Positions 26,070-38,578 of a stretch of 64,000 nt of DNA are shown here, piece by piece. Below the pieces are notes generated by a model. That model made no database searches. It was not told the DNA's origin and saw nothing but the letters and a program-made list of their open reading frames with translations. Every line of letters begins with the position of its first letter. The stretch's first letter is position 1. The position numbers and the translations under genes were made by a program. The DNA lies in the NCBI GenBank assembly GCA_023213395.1, contig CM041465.1, positions 209,133,741 to 209,197,740 on the forward strand. Direction: 5' to 3'. The stretch is from Cycas panzhihuaensis (taxonomy: Eukaryota > Cycadophyta).

Positions 26070-26367
26070 TGAAAAGGGTTAGTGTCACAAGGTCATCACA
26101 TTAGTTGATTATTTCAAAAAAGGGTCTTAAGTGAACTTTAAATTAGACCACTTAAGTGAAATGCACTTTTATATGCATTATGTGTAATTTCATTTTACCT
26201 AACTCTAATGCTCCCTCTCTCAATATAAAAGTAAAAGCTCAATGGAGGAGATTCATTCTTACCTCCCCATTTTGTGAGAGTTACTTTCTTTCTCTCAAGT
26301 CTCTCTTGCTCCTATGTTTGCCTTTGTATTTAATGCATGGAGATGAAGGATAGATCCACTCTTTTCA
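26070..26367 (+). repeat. 5' LTR of copia H
   Basis: Partner of 33392-33663. It carries an extra segment near 26332-26357 absent from the 3' LTR. Two bases separate its end from the primer site at 26370. Confidence 0.95.
26224..26231 (+). promoter_or_regulatory. TATA box in copia H 5' LTR
   Basis: TATAAAAG, conserved in the 3' LTR at 33546-33553, stands at the position expected for the U3 core promoter of a short copia LTR. The sequence match and its conservation are seen; the function is inferred. Confidence 0.55.
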
Positions 26368-26381
26368 TGTGGTATCAAAGC

Positions 26382-28410
26382 TTGCTTCCTTCATATTACT
26401 CACTTGCACTTACAATGGAGCCATCACTTCCTTCTCCTCCACAATCCATGTGGTAAAGGAGATTGTGAAAGTGAATTTAGAAATATTTTCAAGTTATTAT
26501 AATAGCATATTTTATATTGTTTTCTTTTCCTTTCTCTTTTGAAGGTTTGCAAGCATAATATAAGGAGTTGTAAGGCCTAAGGATTCTAATCCTTTGGTGG
26601 CCATTCATGCTATCTCATTCTTCTTTTTCTTTTCCCTTTTTTGTCCATTTAATAAGAGGAAATGCTGTTAAAATTTTTCTAGCATTTAGAAGAATGATTG
26701 TAAGGGGAGGTTTTACCCATTTTTTCTAAATAATTTTGAGCCATTTAAAATATCCATCATTGTATTCTCACACCTTACCCATATTGGGATCCTAGTTATA
26801 AAAAAATGATGGAAATTTCATATGGTATCATGTGTTAATGAGATATTAGGAAGCTGAAATTTCTACAGAAATATAATTTGATTACTAAACTTCATAGGTC
26901 TACAAAATCTTCTACATAGATCCAATTGACATGATTCCAATTTTCAAAGATGAGGCTCTCAGTCTACTTTCTAGCACAAAACTTGGCACCCAATTTGGAT
27001 GTTGTATGAAGAAGTTATTGTTGTTTTAGTGAATAGAAGTTATTTTTAGTAAGAATTCTAGAAAAATATAATTTTCTAACTCTGAGGGGCTACAAAAAAC
27101 TTTCCAAAACTTATTTGGACCTAATTTCACTTCCTGAAGATGAACCTATGAGTCTAGTTTGTACCACAAAAACTAGCACTCTATTTCAACGTCGTGGGAG
27201 AAAGTTATTGTTGATTTAGTGAAGACTACTTTCTTTTGTATTAACAAAAAAAAAAACAAAAATGAAGAAATTTCTTCCTTCTTTTTATAAGGCTTAAAAG
27301 CCCATTGTAAAAGTGAGAAAAAAAACACCTAGATCGAAGCAATATCTGGTGTCCTCACTTACTTATTAGCATTGCATTTCAGCACTCTAAAATCACTCAA
27401 AGAAATCACTCTAAATACACTTCAAGCAAGCACTCCAAAAGCAGTCCAAGCAAGCATTCTATTTTTAGTTAAATGTACGTTTGATGCAATTCGATAATCT
27501 TTTCACTCTTCCTAAAAGGAACACATCACGTACACTATTTTTTGCCATCTTGTACTTGTTCACACACTTACTAAGGTTGAGATACCTTGGTTGGAAAAAT
27601 ACCATGCCATAAAGGAGGTGTAGGTTTCAAGTTGAGACTGGACTAAACCAGAATATTGGTAAGGTTTGGTTAGTTATACTATCATGCCTCAATCAGGGAT
27701 CATCCTGATAACCAACTTGGAAAACTAAAATTTTAATACAAGATTAAAATATACCCAATCTAATATTCGTCATAGCCATGGATATACATGTATCACTCTT
27801 TACAGGAGGTATATAGTTGCTCACTAGTGAACTGGATGAGGATTGGGAGTACCTGGGCTCTATTACAACTTGGATTTCATCACCAAGCATAATTACGGGT
27901 ATCACGGATGAAAGCCAACTTAATTCTACTAGAATCCTAGGCATTTCTTTAACAACCTTAACTATATGTTGGACACAAGCTAGAGGTTGTTGGGTTGATT
28001 ACGCATCCTACATTTAAGTTTCAAGTTGTGTAAACCCAATGATGTCAGCTTCTACATTGGCCTGTAATCTTGTATATTGATCACTTATTTGTAAAAAGTG
28101 ATCCATAGTGTAATCACAATCATAGTGCTTCTCATATTCCTATTGTATCAAGTTAATATTTGCCACAAGTGTTAGTGGCCAATTTTTATCATAATGCTTC
28201 TCATATTCCTACTGCGTCTAGTTAATATTTATCACAAGTGTTGGTGACTTTTCTCTAAGTTGCTCCCTTCATCTTTGAGCAACCATTCTCACTTATTCTT
28301 CCTTCCACTATACTACTTCATTACATTTCCCATTTGTAAATAGTAATTGGTCGTTTATTGCCATCACTTTTATAGTCCCTTGTTCATTTCTTCCCTTCTA
28401 AAAAGACACC
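26382..28410 (+). other. copia H leader with internal duplications
   Basis: About 2 kb between primer site and gag start without a credible gene. It contains a diverged tandem duplication of period 190 bp (about 26860-27240; markers CTACAAAA at 26900 and 27090, GTTATTGTTG at 27014 and 27204). It also has a tandem duplication of period 69 bp (about 28120-28257; TGCTTCTCATATTCC at 28126 and 28195). Short open frames at 27744-28017 occur on both strands and are not conserved-looking. Confidence 0.6.
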
Positions 28411-29315
28411 ATGTCTTCACAGTTCAAGCAAAATGTGAACTGCATTCTAAAAGGGAAAGCAAATTAGGACATGTGGTTCACTGGTGTCAGAAATGCTATA
28501 AAGTATGAAGGTCTATGGAGAGATCACTTGCAACCTACACCATTTATTGTAGCTACAGCTACCACAGTTGCTTCAGCAGAAGGTGCTCTAACTGCTCCCA
28601 CTGAAGCTGCAACTAAATGCCAATGGGAACTTGATGATGATAAAATCTGTGCAGGGATACTGCTTGTCATTGATTATTCCCTATATAATCTCATTGATGA
28701 AGCTGTACATGATACAACATGGAAAGTTCTTGAAGTTCTTAAGAAGAACTTTGACACTAAATCAGACTTAGAATTTGTTCACTTAGTGCTGAAGATGAAT
28801 AAATTGAAAATGTAGAAAGGACATGCAAGTGAGATAATCAATCTCCTTTGTCCAATCAATCAAGCCATTAATAAAGATTTTAAAACTCAATGTATTACAT
28901 GGGCTTTCTTGATTCAGTCATGTCTCCATATCCCAGATCATAAAAATATGTTGGGAAGTCTTCAATCTAGTGGCACTTTGAAGATCCTAAACTTTGAGGA
29001 TCTTATTAGTTCATTGAATTTGATAAGACCTTTGATGCCAACTTTACCACTATATCAGATCCAATTAATGCTGCTTTTGAAGTGGAAGAAGATCTTTGTT
29101 ATACCAAAAATCAAGGTCAATACTCTCGTAGAGGTGGTAATTCCCGTGGAAGAGGAAGAGGTAAATAACAAGGACAATGTCCTCTTAGTCAACAAACTCC
29201 TCAACTCCAACAAAAATAGTCTCAAGGCCAAAGCTAAAATAATCAGCCTGGACCTAGATCCAGTAATTAGAGACAATCCAACCAGCCCAATACTTAGACT
29301 AGAAATTAAATAATT
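28411..29315 (+). pseudogene. copia H gag
   Basis: The capsid and nucleocapsid protein starts at ATG 28411 (MSSQFKQNVNCILKGKAN), then a TAG at 28465 precedes a long open piece to 28812. Typical gag content includes MWFTGVRNAIKYEGLW, ADDKI-like and WKVLEVLKKNF blocks. After the TAG at 28813 the frame continues to about 29020 with LISSLNL, where a one-base shift moves the reading into an Arg/Gly-rich stretch (GQYSRRGGNSRGRGRGK). That basic segment leads to the zinc knuckle at the start of the next feature. Stops at Gln positions in the Gln-rich part are CAA or CAG derivatives. Confidence 0.85.
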
Positions 29316-30990
29316 ATGTGCCAAAGGTGTAATAGAAAAGGACATTATGCCAAAAATTGCAGAACTGCCAGCAACAAACTACCAAGTTATCAACAGCACC
29401 ATGGTGCACATAATGTTGATAATATTTCTTTTGAAGATACTTTTGGTGGAATGCAATTTTCTCATGCACACCTTCAAAGAATTGGGACCACTTCATCAAA
29501 TGTTGTTGATAGATCCACTAAGTATATTGAGGCTCATTGTATTTATACAAATAGTGCCACCTTAAATACTTCATCGTGGATTATGGATACTGGAGCAACA
29601 CAACACATGACTTGTTATCGCGAGTTCTTTCAAGATTTTGACTCTGAAGTTCATGGTGTTATATACATGGTTGATAAATCATCTCAACTAGTCGCAGGAC
29701 TTGGAACTATTTGCCTGAAACTCCCAGGCCTTCTAGATTTTACATTTGTTGATGTTTTATATATTCCTACTCTGAAGCAGAATATGCTCTCTCTATCCAC
29801 CCTTGTCTCTCGTGGATTTGATATGAGTGTAACTGCAAACAATCAAACTCTTTGTGTCATTGACCCTCCTTCAAATATTGTGGTTATGACTAGAATTCTT
29901 GATGGCAAACTTTTTCACCTAACTGGCTCACCATCCTCTGAAGCCAACTATGTTGATGATGAATTTGCTTTTACCACAACCCGGACTCCTCAAAAGTTGT
30001 CCCAAGCAGCCCTATGGTATGCTCGTATGGGCCATATCAAAATTGATCATTTAAGAGAACTACAAGACACTCTTCCTAGTTTGCCTAAGTCTCCTCTAAG
30101 CCCTTTAAATGTGAAGCATGTATTATTACCAAATCTCAAAGATAACCCTTTCCTCATAGTCAGTGGAAATCTAACCAACCTTTGTAGCTTGTACACTCAG
30201 ATATATGCGGTCCTATGCCCATCCCTTTTCTCAAATAGAAGTGGTACTATATTACTTTCATTGATGATTTTACCAAGAAAGTATAGGTTACTTTTCTTAC
30301 AAAGAAAGATGAAGCTTTTTCTATGTTTCAAGCTTTCAAGGCCTGCATGGAAAATGAATCTAGATTTAAGATCAAAATACTCAGGACTGACAATGGTGTC
30401 GAGTACACATCTAATGAGTTTGAATCATACCTAGGTCAACATGTAATTAAACATACCCACGTCAACATGGAATTAAACATCAGACCACTGTTGCAGGTAT
30501 ACCCCAGCAAAATGGAGTTTCCAAGCGTATGAACAGGACCATCATGAATATAGCCCGTGCTATGCTGGTATATAAAAATATCCCTATCTATCTTTGGGCT
30601 GAGGCTATCTAGACTACTGTGTATTGCATCAACACTATCAATCCCTCCAAGCTTGGCCCCTCTCCATATGAAATATGGTATGGACAAACCCCCTTTATCT
30701 CCTACTTCAAAATTTTTGGCTCTACTTGTTATGCTTATATTCTAGAGGAACATAGAAATAAGCTCTAAGATAAAGCCATCAAAGGCATCTTTGTCAGATA
30801 CCCTATGGAAAAAAAGGGATACAAGGTTTTCATACCTTTATAATGTAAAATCAGCATCACTAAAGATGTTATCTTTGTAGAGACTGAAGATCAATTACTC
30901 AGACTTGACTCCAAGATGCCCTCATACTGATTTAATGATGCCACTGAATTTGATGTCTAGATTCTAAAATTTAGGGGGAGAGATGCTGGA
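29316..30990 (+). pseudogene. copia H zinc knuckle, protease and integrase
   Basis: The open frame 29316-30434 begins with an intact CCHC knuckle, CQRCNRKGHYAKNC. The protease active site follows in WIMDTGATQHMTCY near 29580, with DTGA intact. A gag-pre-integrase block (LSQAALWYARMGHI) is near 30004. A frameshift near 30090 moves the integrase core to another frame (ILRTDNGVEY near 30380, catalytic Asp intact). A 26-bp tandem duplication at about 30434-30485 breaks the frame again before QQNGVSKRMNRTIMNIARAM. The C-terminal half then runs to about 30950 with stops at Gln and Trp positions. Confidence 0.88.
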
Positions 30991-31479
30991 CAGTTGCTTA
31001 AAATCTTGGAATCTAACAATAAAGCCTTGGAGAATACAAGTTGTGACTCCAAGCCAATGTGTATACATCCAACACCATCATTTGTAAAGAGCCAAGTTGA
31101 CAAAGGTAAAGCCATAGCAGAAGGATCATCTTCTCCAACATCTATGGCTGGCCCATCTTCTCCAACATCATCAACTTCCTCTGTTCTAAATATTTCACAT
31201 GATCCTTTTCAGGATCAAAATAAAGATCAAGAGGTTATAGAAATAAAAACCTTATTCCCAACTCGAGGTTTTTGTGAAGCCTACCAGCTACACAAGGACA
31301 TGTGACCAGATGAGGTAGGCAAAACTGGCACTAGAAGTACCCATAGAGCAATGATGCATAAATCACTTTCTGTTGAACTTGAACTAGCAAAACTGCATCT
31401 TGCTCTTAATGAAGAGCACTTAACGTACCAAGAAGCTGTAAAGCATGCAACTTAGAGAAATGCCATAAATGAAGAGTAC

Positions 31480-32960
31480 CAATCTCTTATCAAGAATGGT
31501 ACATGGGAGCTTATTGATCTACCACTTGGAAGAAAGGTAGTTCAAAATAAATGGGTGTTCAAAAACAAGTGCAGATCAGATGGCACCCTAGAAAAACACA
31601 AGGCGAGGTTGGTAGCAAAAGGATTCATGCAAAGGGAAGGCATTGACTACACTGAAATCTTTGCTCCTACAACCAAGTGGCCTACAATTAAAACTCTTAT
31701 AGCCTTGGCTGCTCAACAGGGTTGGAAAATCCACTAACTTGATGTTAAGACCACATTTCTTAATGGGGACCTTAAAGAAGAAATTTACATGGGTTAGCCA
31801 GAAGGATATGAGATTATCAGTCAGAAGCATAAGGTTTGCAAGCTGAAAAAGTCCTTATATGGCCTAAAGTAAGCCCCTCGTGCTTGGTTTACCAAGTTGT
31901 CTGAAAGAATGAGGCATCTTGGATATGAGGTTTATGATTATCAAGATATTGATGTAACATTATTTATTAAGCGCCAAAATAATAAAGTCACTTACCTCTT
32001 CATCTTTGTGGATGACATGCTGATATTGGGAAATAATGAACAGGTAATCAGCTAGTTGAAGAAGGACCTTGCTAAAACTTTTGAATTGTTTGACCTCGAG
32101 TTGATGAAATATTACTTGGGAATTGAAGTAACTCAAAAGAATAGCAAAATATTTCTCTCCCAAGAAAAATATATCAATGATCTTCTGACAAAGTTTCAGT
32201 TAGAAGGTGCTCGACTAGTGGATACACCTATGGATCCTAATATTAAAATCTCAACTGATGGTGACATTAGGGAGGTAGACGCAACACTCTATAGGCAACT
32301 TGTAGGTAGTCTCATCTATACTACCAACACAAGGCCAGATATTGCACACTCTGTTGGCATTCTTGCAAGATTCATGATAAATCCTAAGTAGAATCATTGG
32401 TAAGCTGCAATACGAGTGTTGAGGTACCTAAAGACAACTAGTAAATATGGTTTGTTATATGAACCCAATGCAGAATTTAAACTTTATGTGTACGCAGACT
32501 CAGACTTTACTGGAGATAAATACACAGGAAGATCTATGTTTGGGTACGTAACATTTCTTAGAATAGCACCAATATCATGGAGATCTAGATGGCAGAAGAT
32601 AGTTGTAGAATGAACCACCAAAACTGAGTACATTGCTACTTCTGAGATAAGCAAGGAGGTGATATGGTTTAGAAAATTGTTGAATACATTAAATGCCACC
32701 CAAACAAGTTCTATTAGCTTACCTGTAGATAATCAATCTATAATCCAGATGGCTAAAAATCCTGTATTTCATGATCGTACCAAACATATAAGTACGAAAG
32801 TCCACAGGATTAGAGAACTAGTTCATGATGGCATAATTCAACTGGAGTATTGCCCCACATTAGATCAAGTGGCTGATATCTTCACCAAACCATTGAAGAG
32901 GGTGAAGTTTAGACAATTCTGAAAGCAACTCAGCCTTAGGGCCTCCATCTCTGACTAATT
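31480..32960 (+). pseudogene. copia H reverse transcriptase and RNase H
   Basis: A nearly complete domain pair in one frame. RT shows VVQNKWVFKNKC near 31540, KHKARLVAKGFMQREGIDY near 31594, DVKTTFLNGDLKEEIY and the catalytic FVDD at 32005-32016 with both Asp. It continues with LMKYYLGIEV near 32101. RNase H includes VGSLIYTTNTRPDIAHSV near 32307, VYADSDFTGD near 32488 (catalytic Asp) and VADIFTKPL near 32869. The stops are mostly at conserved Gln codons (for example in GLKQAP and HWQAA) turned to TAG or TAA, plus a TGA near 32611. Reversing these would not require any frame correction, so RT decay is mostly base substitution. Confidence 0.92.
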
Positions 32961-33000
32961 GAAAGAGATGACAATAGGACCATCATACTTTGTCTCATTT

Positions 33001-33140
33001 GTGAAAACCCCTTGTGGGCGCGGAAGGATAAGAGTAAGTCTCTGCTCTATCCCATTCGTGAAAACCCCTTATGGGCGCAAAAGGATAAGGATTGTATCAT
33101 TTTGGAAAATCAGAACCTGTGAAAACCCGAAAGGGCATGG
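33001..33140 (+). repeat. short spaced repeat between pol and 3' LTR of H
   Basis: Three copies of a GTGAAAACCCC-type unit start at 33001, 33058 and 33119. The first two continue with TTGTGGGCGC or TTATGGGCGC and AAGGATAAG, the third is shorter. They lie in the 3' untranslated part and do not align with a reading frame. Confidence 0.6.
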
Positions 33141-33391
33141 GGGATGACCAAATGGTATATGGAGACTCAGTAGATTTCAGCTACAAAATTCATTGTATTG
33201 ATTGGCTATCTGGCTTTATTTAAAGAGCCGCCTGAGCCAGGTTAGTAGATTAGAAAATTTGTGGGTTTTCTTCCCCATGAGGGTTTCCCACAAAAGTTTC
33301 ATAGTAGTTTGCTTTGTAAGAGGCTCAAATGAAGACCTCATAAGATTGAATAAAATAGGATGAAATGACCTTCTACCATTAAGAGGGAGAT

Positions 33392-33663
33392 TGAAAAGGG
33401 TTAATGTCATAAGGTCATTACATTAGTTGATTATTTCGAAAAAGGGTCTTAAGTGAACTTTAAATTAGATCACTTAAGTGAAATGCACTTTCATATGCAT
33501 TATGTGTAATTTCATTTCACTTAACTTTAATGCTCCCTCTCTTAATATAAAAGTAAAATCTCAATAGAGGAGATTCATTCTTACCTCCCCATTTTATGAG
33601 AGCTACTTTCTTTCTCTCAAGTCTCTCTTGCTCCCATGTTTGCCTTTGTGTTTACTCTTTTCA
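33392..33663 (+). repeat. 3' LTR of copia H with purine tract
   Basis: 272 bp, matching the 5' LTR from TGAAAAGGGTTA to TTTTCA. The tract AAGAGGGAGAT ends at 33391, directly before it. The TSD ATGTT follows. Confidence 0.95.
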
Positions 33664-34669
33664 ATGTTTTTCATCTCCTCTAAGTGGGGGACATTATAAT
33701 TATACCAAGAGATATTAGGAGGATACTAGGGGTACCGGTAGGAGGAACATCAGCATCACTGGGTATGTTGCCTAGCACAGACAACGCACACATGGAGGCA
33801 TCTACATTTTTCATAGGACAGGGCAGGTGGGATCGATGAGGGGTGTCGATCCAGGTAATAGTGATGTCTAGGGTTCTTCGGGTGAGGAAAATTATTACAT
33901 TGACTATTCTATTCTAGATTTCTCATAAATAGAATTATAGGGATATACCAAGCAGGTGGATGGCCAGGGTCAGGATGTGCAAGGTAAGGAAGAGACTAGA
34001 CTGGACTGCCTTGATAGCAGCTAACATGGTTGTGTAGCTGGACCAGAACTGGGTGGCAGGGAGAGGAGGATTTTCATATTGTACTCTACTATAGTGTTGG
34101 TCTTTTTATCACTTTGGAGTAGTGGCACCATCAGGAGGGCTGTATACCATCTCGACACGAGTGCCCATGGTCAAAAAATGGCAGACTTGATTTAGAAGAA
34201 CTGAGGAATAAGTTCACGTTCAGAGGTCCATAGAGATGACATCGTTCTACCTACTTACCCTAATAAACTATATGGTGGATCCATATAGAGGGGTACACTA
34301 GGAGAGCGATAACATGGTAGGGGAGCTCGAAGATAAACCTAACAAGGGTAGAGGCGATGATGGATGATGGGCCAGGCCCATCAGGAGTTGAGCAAGGCCC
34401 TTTAGTGCCTGTAGGAGGAGATAGGCCATCACACACACTAGCAGGTAAAGGGAGAGTAGTAGGTAGGGCTCTAGTGACGGTAGTGGCCATGGTGGTAGCA
34501 GCAGAGACAGTGATAGCTGCGACAGAGGGAGGAGGAGAGGTAGGAGATGCCCCAACAACCCAGGAGATAGGAGAGGTGGTACCAGAGGCAGAGGAGTGGG
34601 GAGGAGCAACTGAGAGGGCTCCTACAGAGGAGGTGGTCATCAGAGTTGAGAAGCTAGCTATCCCAGGAG
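33664..34669 (+). pseudogene. antisense gene of G, plant-mobile-domain-like, exon before microsatellite intron
   Basis: This is on the plus strand, opposite to G's gag-pol. Right after H the reading FHLL, a stop, VGDIIIIPRD and RRILGVPVGGT (33669-33751) matches the plant mobile domain pattern TFHLP, GEMTIT, D-RILGVPV-G. That domain occurs in host MAIN/MAIL proteins and in several plant transposons. Further on, NKFTFRG, then YMVDPYRGVH in a shifted frame near 34270, is followed by an open frame from ATG 34357 rich in Gly, Glu, Ala and Val. It ends at a splice donor GGAG|GTGAGA at 34669/34670. Several stops and shifts are present. The family assignment is from a short motif and should be tested. 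Confidence 0.5.
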
Positions 34670-35869
<1,200 letters not shown>

Positions 35870-36430
35870 TAGAGATGAGGAGGCTACTGGAGGCGGTTGT
35901 CTGGGAGTTGTTCCCCCAGGTCTACGCAGAGGGGCAACCTCCCATCCTAGTCGGCGAGGAACCTCGATTGGCAGAGGCACACATAGCAGTATTCACTTCA
36001 TTGATTAGAGCTAGAGATATGTAGGCAGTAGAGTCCTAGGGATATCAAGTGAGGACGGGACAACTGCAAGGAGAGCTAGATGGACTCCACGCATAGAGAG
36101 ACTAGATCATCATAGAGAGGGATGCCCTACGAGGCTTGGTCCATGGAGAGCTAGATGGACTCCACGCATAGAGAGACTAGATCATCATAGAGAGGGATGC
36201 CCTACAGAGATGCAAAGAGTCATATCAGGATTATTGTGCTAGAGGAGGGACTCCAAAGAGCAGAGGGGGAGAGAGATCATATCCAGGTGAGATATGATTG
36301 GCTGGTAGAATAGGTCACCGCCATATCATCGCAGAGTAGATCTCACTCTCATATGACAACGACAACCCAAAGGAGGCCTCAGGATGAGGGGAGTGAGGCA
36401 GGGAGCTCACAACGGTGATGGAGGAGCTTA
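35870..36430 (+). pseudogene. antisense gene of G, second exon, coiled-coil tail
   Basis: The frame from 35870 reads [18 protein letters not shown], then [20 protein letters not shown] with no stop until a TAG near 36020. It goes on with heptad-like charged repeats (GELDGLHA, RD, IIIERDAL) that suggest a coiled coil. The stops inside are TAG where Gln would fit. A 75-bp tandem duplication at 36070 repeats part of the coiled coil. After about 36235 the reading continues in another frame with LQRAEGERDHIQVRYDWL, again helical and charged. It fades near 36430. The exon belongs with the plus-strand sequence before the intron. Confidence 0.45.
36070..36205 (+). repeat. 75-bp tandem duplication in coiled-coil exon
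   Basis: GGAGAGCTAGATGGACTCCA begins at 36070 and again at 36145. 61 bp of the unit are identical between copies, including two TAG codons in each. Confidence 0.9.
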
Positions 36431-37355
36431 GGAGGCATGTGGTCTCCTAGCGAGGGGTCTCACAGGCGAAGAGATGATACCCCCTGAGGGCAGGGTGTTG
36501 AGGAGCTTTGATATATTATTAGTTTTGGGTAGGAAAGCATTGGACCTCCAGGGAGTCACACCATATGCAAACACATGATTATACTCCTCCCTGTAAGGAT
36601 TCCAGCTTCTTGAGGCATGATGTCTAGATGATATACTATATGACATTGTATGATATGATTTATATGTATATAGACAGGGGCTAATTGGTATCCCATTTGA
36701 CCTATAATGATGGTATGTAATGCTATTGTATTGTTTATTTGATATTATTGTATTATTTATTTGATATTATTGTATTATATATTTGTTTATCTATTTATAT
36801 ATATGCATAGAGAGATAGATGCATGTAGATATAGGTGCACAGGTGCATGAGGGATTATGTATTATGATGGTTTCAGTCGATTATTATATATGGCTTTTGT
36901 TGTTAGATAATATGTGGATCACACTCGTATTTCCTTTCATGCAACACCACACTCGTAGTGGGCATGCACAACCACCATGTGTATAGGTGATAGGTACATA
37001 TGAGGCTAGGAGAGGGAGAGCCATACATGTCCATTAAGGGAGCATAATAGATATGCAAAGGAAATAATAATAAAGAGGGAGTATAGATACTCAAGCAGGA
37101 GGCCCTAGTTGGGGTGCGATTCCAAGCTCGGGAACAAAGAAAGTTTGCACACCTAACTAGGAGGATAGGTTTCTCTTAGGAGGGAAATAAAAGATGATAT
37201 ACAAGTGATGAAACCATGAAGATGAGGAAGCACTCTAAGCTGCCATTCAACCTATGGTTAGGGGAATGGAGGACATGCTTAGAGTGGTAGTTTAAGCTCA
37301 TTTCAGAGCAAGAGGGAAGAAGGGGTGTGCCTAATCTACTCGGGAGTAGAGGAGG
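36431..37355. other. spacer between antisense gene and integrase of G
   Basis: No supported gene. There are short AT repeats around 36720-36800 (TTGATATTATTGTATTATTTA-like units in tandem). Opposing transcription units meet here tail to tail. Confidence 0.45.
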
Positions 37356-38480
37356 TCACACATAGAATTTCTTTAGAAATTTACCATTGATGGCTTTCTC
37401 AAACTCAAGACCTTCTAGAGTTGTGATCCTATAGGCACCATTGTTAAGGCTTTCAAGAATGACAAAAGGACCAACCCATTTAGGCCCGAATTTAGACAAA
37501 CGATCGTGGAGATACTCTAGCTTGAGGATGTGGTCCCTAGGATGTAAAGGGTGAGGACAAAGATATTTATTGTACGTTCTTCACACCATAGCTTTGGAGG
37601 CAAGATTTGCTTGATATGCGACCAAACGCTTCTCATCTAAAGCCTAGATGTCAAGGAGGCAAGCCTGGCAATAGGATTCCTCGTCAATAAGACCTCGAAG
37701 GGAGACACGTAAAGAGGGAATTTCAACTTCCAAGGGGAGGACTACCTTCGTTCCATACATGAGGGACAATAGGGTCATCCCCATGGCTATGCGAATGGAA
37801 GTATGGTACGCCTATAAAGTAGAGGGATGCTGAAGGTGCCAATCCTTTTGGGATTGGGCAATGGTTTTCTTTAGGATGTACATAAGAGTCTTATTGAAGG
37901 ACTCGATTTGACCATTGGCCTAAGGGTAATAAGGAGAAGAAGTCTTATGGGATATCCTAAACTTCCTATAAAGCTCATCTATTTCCTTATTACAAAAGGG
38001 AGTTCTATTATCTATTATCAAGATATCAGGAACCCCAAATTAATAGATAATATGTTGGTAGATAAAGGTAGATATAGTCTACTAGAAGTGGAAGATAAAG
38101 GGACTACTTCAGCCCATTTAGTAAAATATTCCATTATAATCAGGATAAACTTATATTACAATGAAGAAGGTGGGGTTATGGCCCCGATGAGGTCTAATCT
38201 CCATTAGGAAAAGGGCCATAGAGAGATAATAGGGTGTAGCGCCTCAAAAGGCGAATGGATAATGTTGGCATGTTCCTAACACCTATGACATTACAAAGCA
38301 TAAGCATAGGCATCCTTAAAAAGGGAAGGCCAATAGTAACCCATGCGAAGGATCCTCTATGCCATAGATTAGCCTCCAAGGTGGCCCCCATAAATGCCAT
38401 TGTGGCATTCACGAAGTATTTGGTTCACCTCATTAGGATTGACATAGCGAAGGAGGACTGTATCAAAGGATCCTTTGTAT
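37356..38480 (-). pseudogene. gypsy G integrase
   Basis: Integrase inserts element cDNA into the genome. On the minus strand the zinc-binding HHCC region is clear: GGHLGG, then MGYYWPSLFKDAYAYALQC near 38300 and CHRCQ-like. The core includes WRLDLIGAI (catalytic Asp) near 38190 and FTKWAEVVPL near 38100. A later HKTSSPYYP segment with NGQIESFNK (catalytic Glu) lies near 37930. The C-terminal part runs to a TGA at 37356-37358 after GKFLKKFYV, with FGPKWVGPFVI near 37470, a gypsy C-terminal GPF/Y-type motif. A few stops are at Gln or Trp. No chromodomain follows, as expected for Tat. Confidence 0.85.
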
Positions 38481-38578
38481 AACACCTTCTCCATGAGAAA
38501 GTACTATCTAGCAGTGGCCTTAATGTGTAACCTTACCTTGTCACTAGCATTGAGATGATACTGTTGTTTAGTAAAGTA

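Larger units (their letters stand above)
26070..33663 (+). mobile_element. Ty1/copia element H, complete, youngest-looking
   Basis: LTRs 26070-26367 and 33392-33663 start TGAAAAGGGTTA and end TTTTCA. An exact 5-bp TSD, ATGTT, is at 26065-26069 and 33664-33668. The primer site TGGTATCAAAGC (26370-26381) matches initiator-Met tRNA with one change. The purine tract AAGAGGGAGA (33381-33390) precedes the 3' LTR. Gag, protease, integrase, RT and RNase H are all recognisable. From 31555 to 32922 the RT and RNase H stay in one frame, broken only by stops. It is inserted in the antisense gene of gypsy G. The two LTRs differ by roughly 15-20 substitutions by eye plus a 26-bp indel. Confidence 0.95.

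Noticed and set aside
27744-28017. Frames of 66 codons on both strands in the leader of H
   Set aside because: They overlap on opposite strands, are short, and lie between primer site and gag where no gene is expected.
34260-34640. Ala/Pro/Ser-rich minus-strand frame of 126 codons
   Set aside because: It is the complement of the Gly/Glu-rich plus-strand exon. The plus strand has the splice donor, the in-phase second exon and the PMD-like motif.
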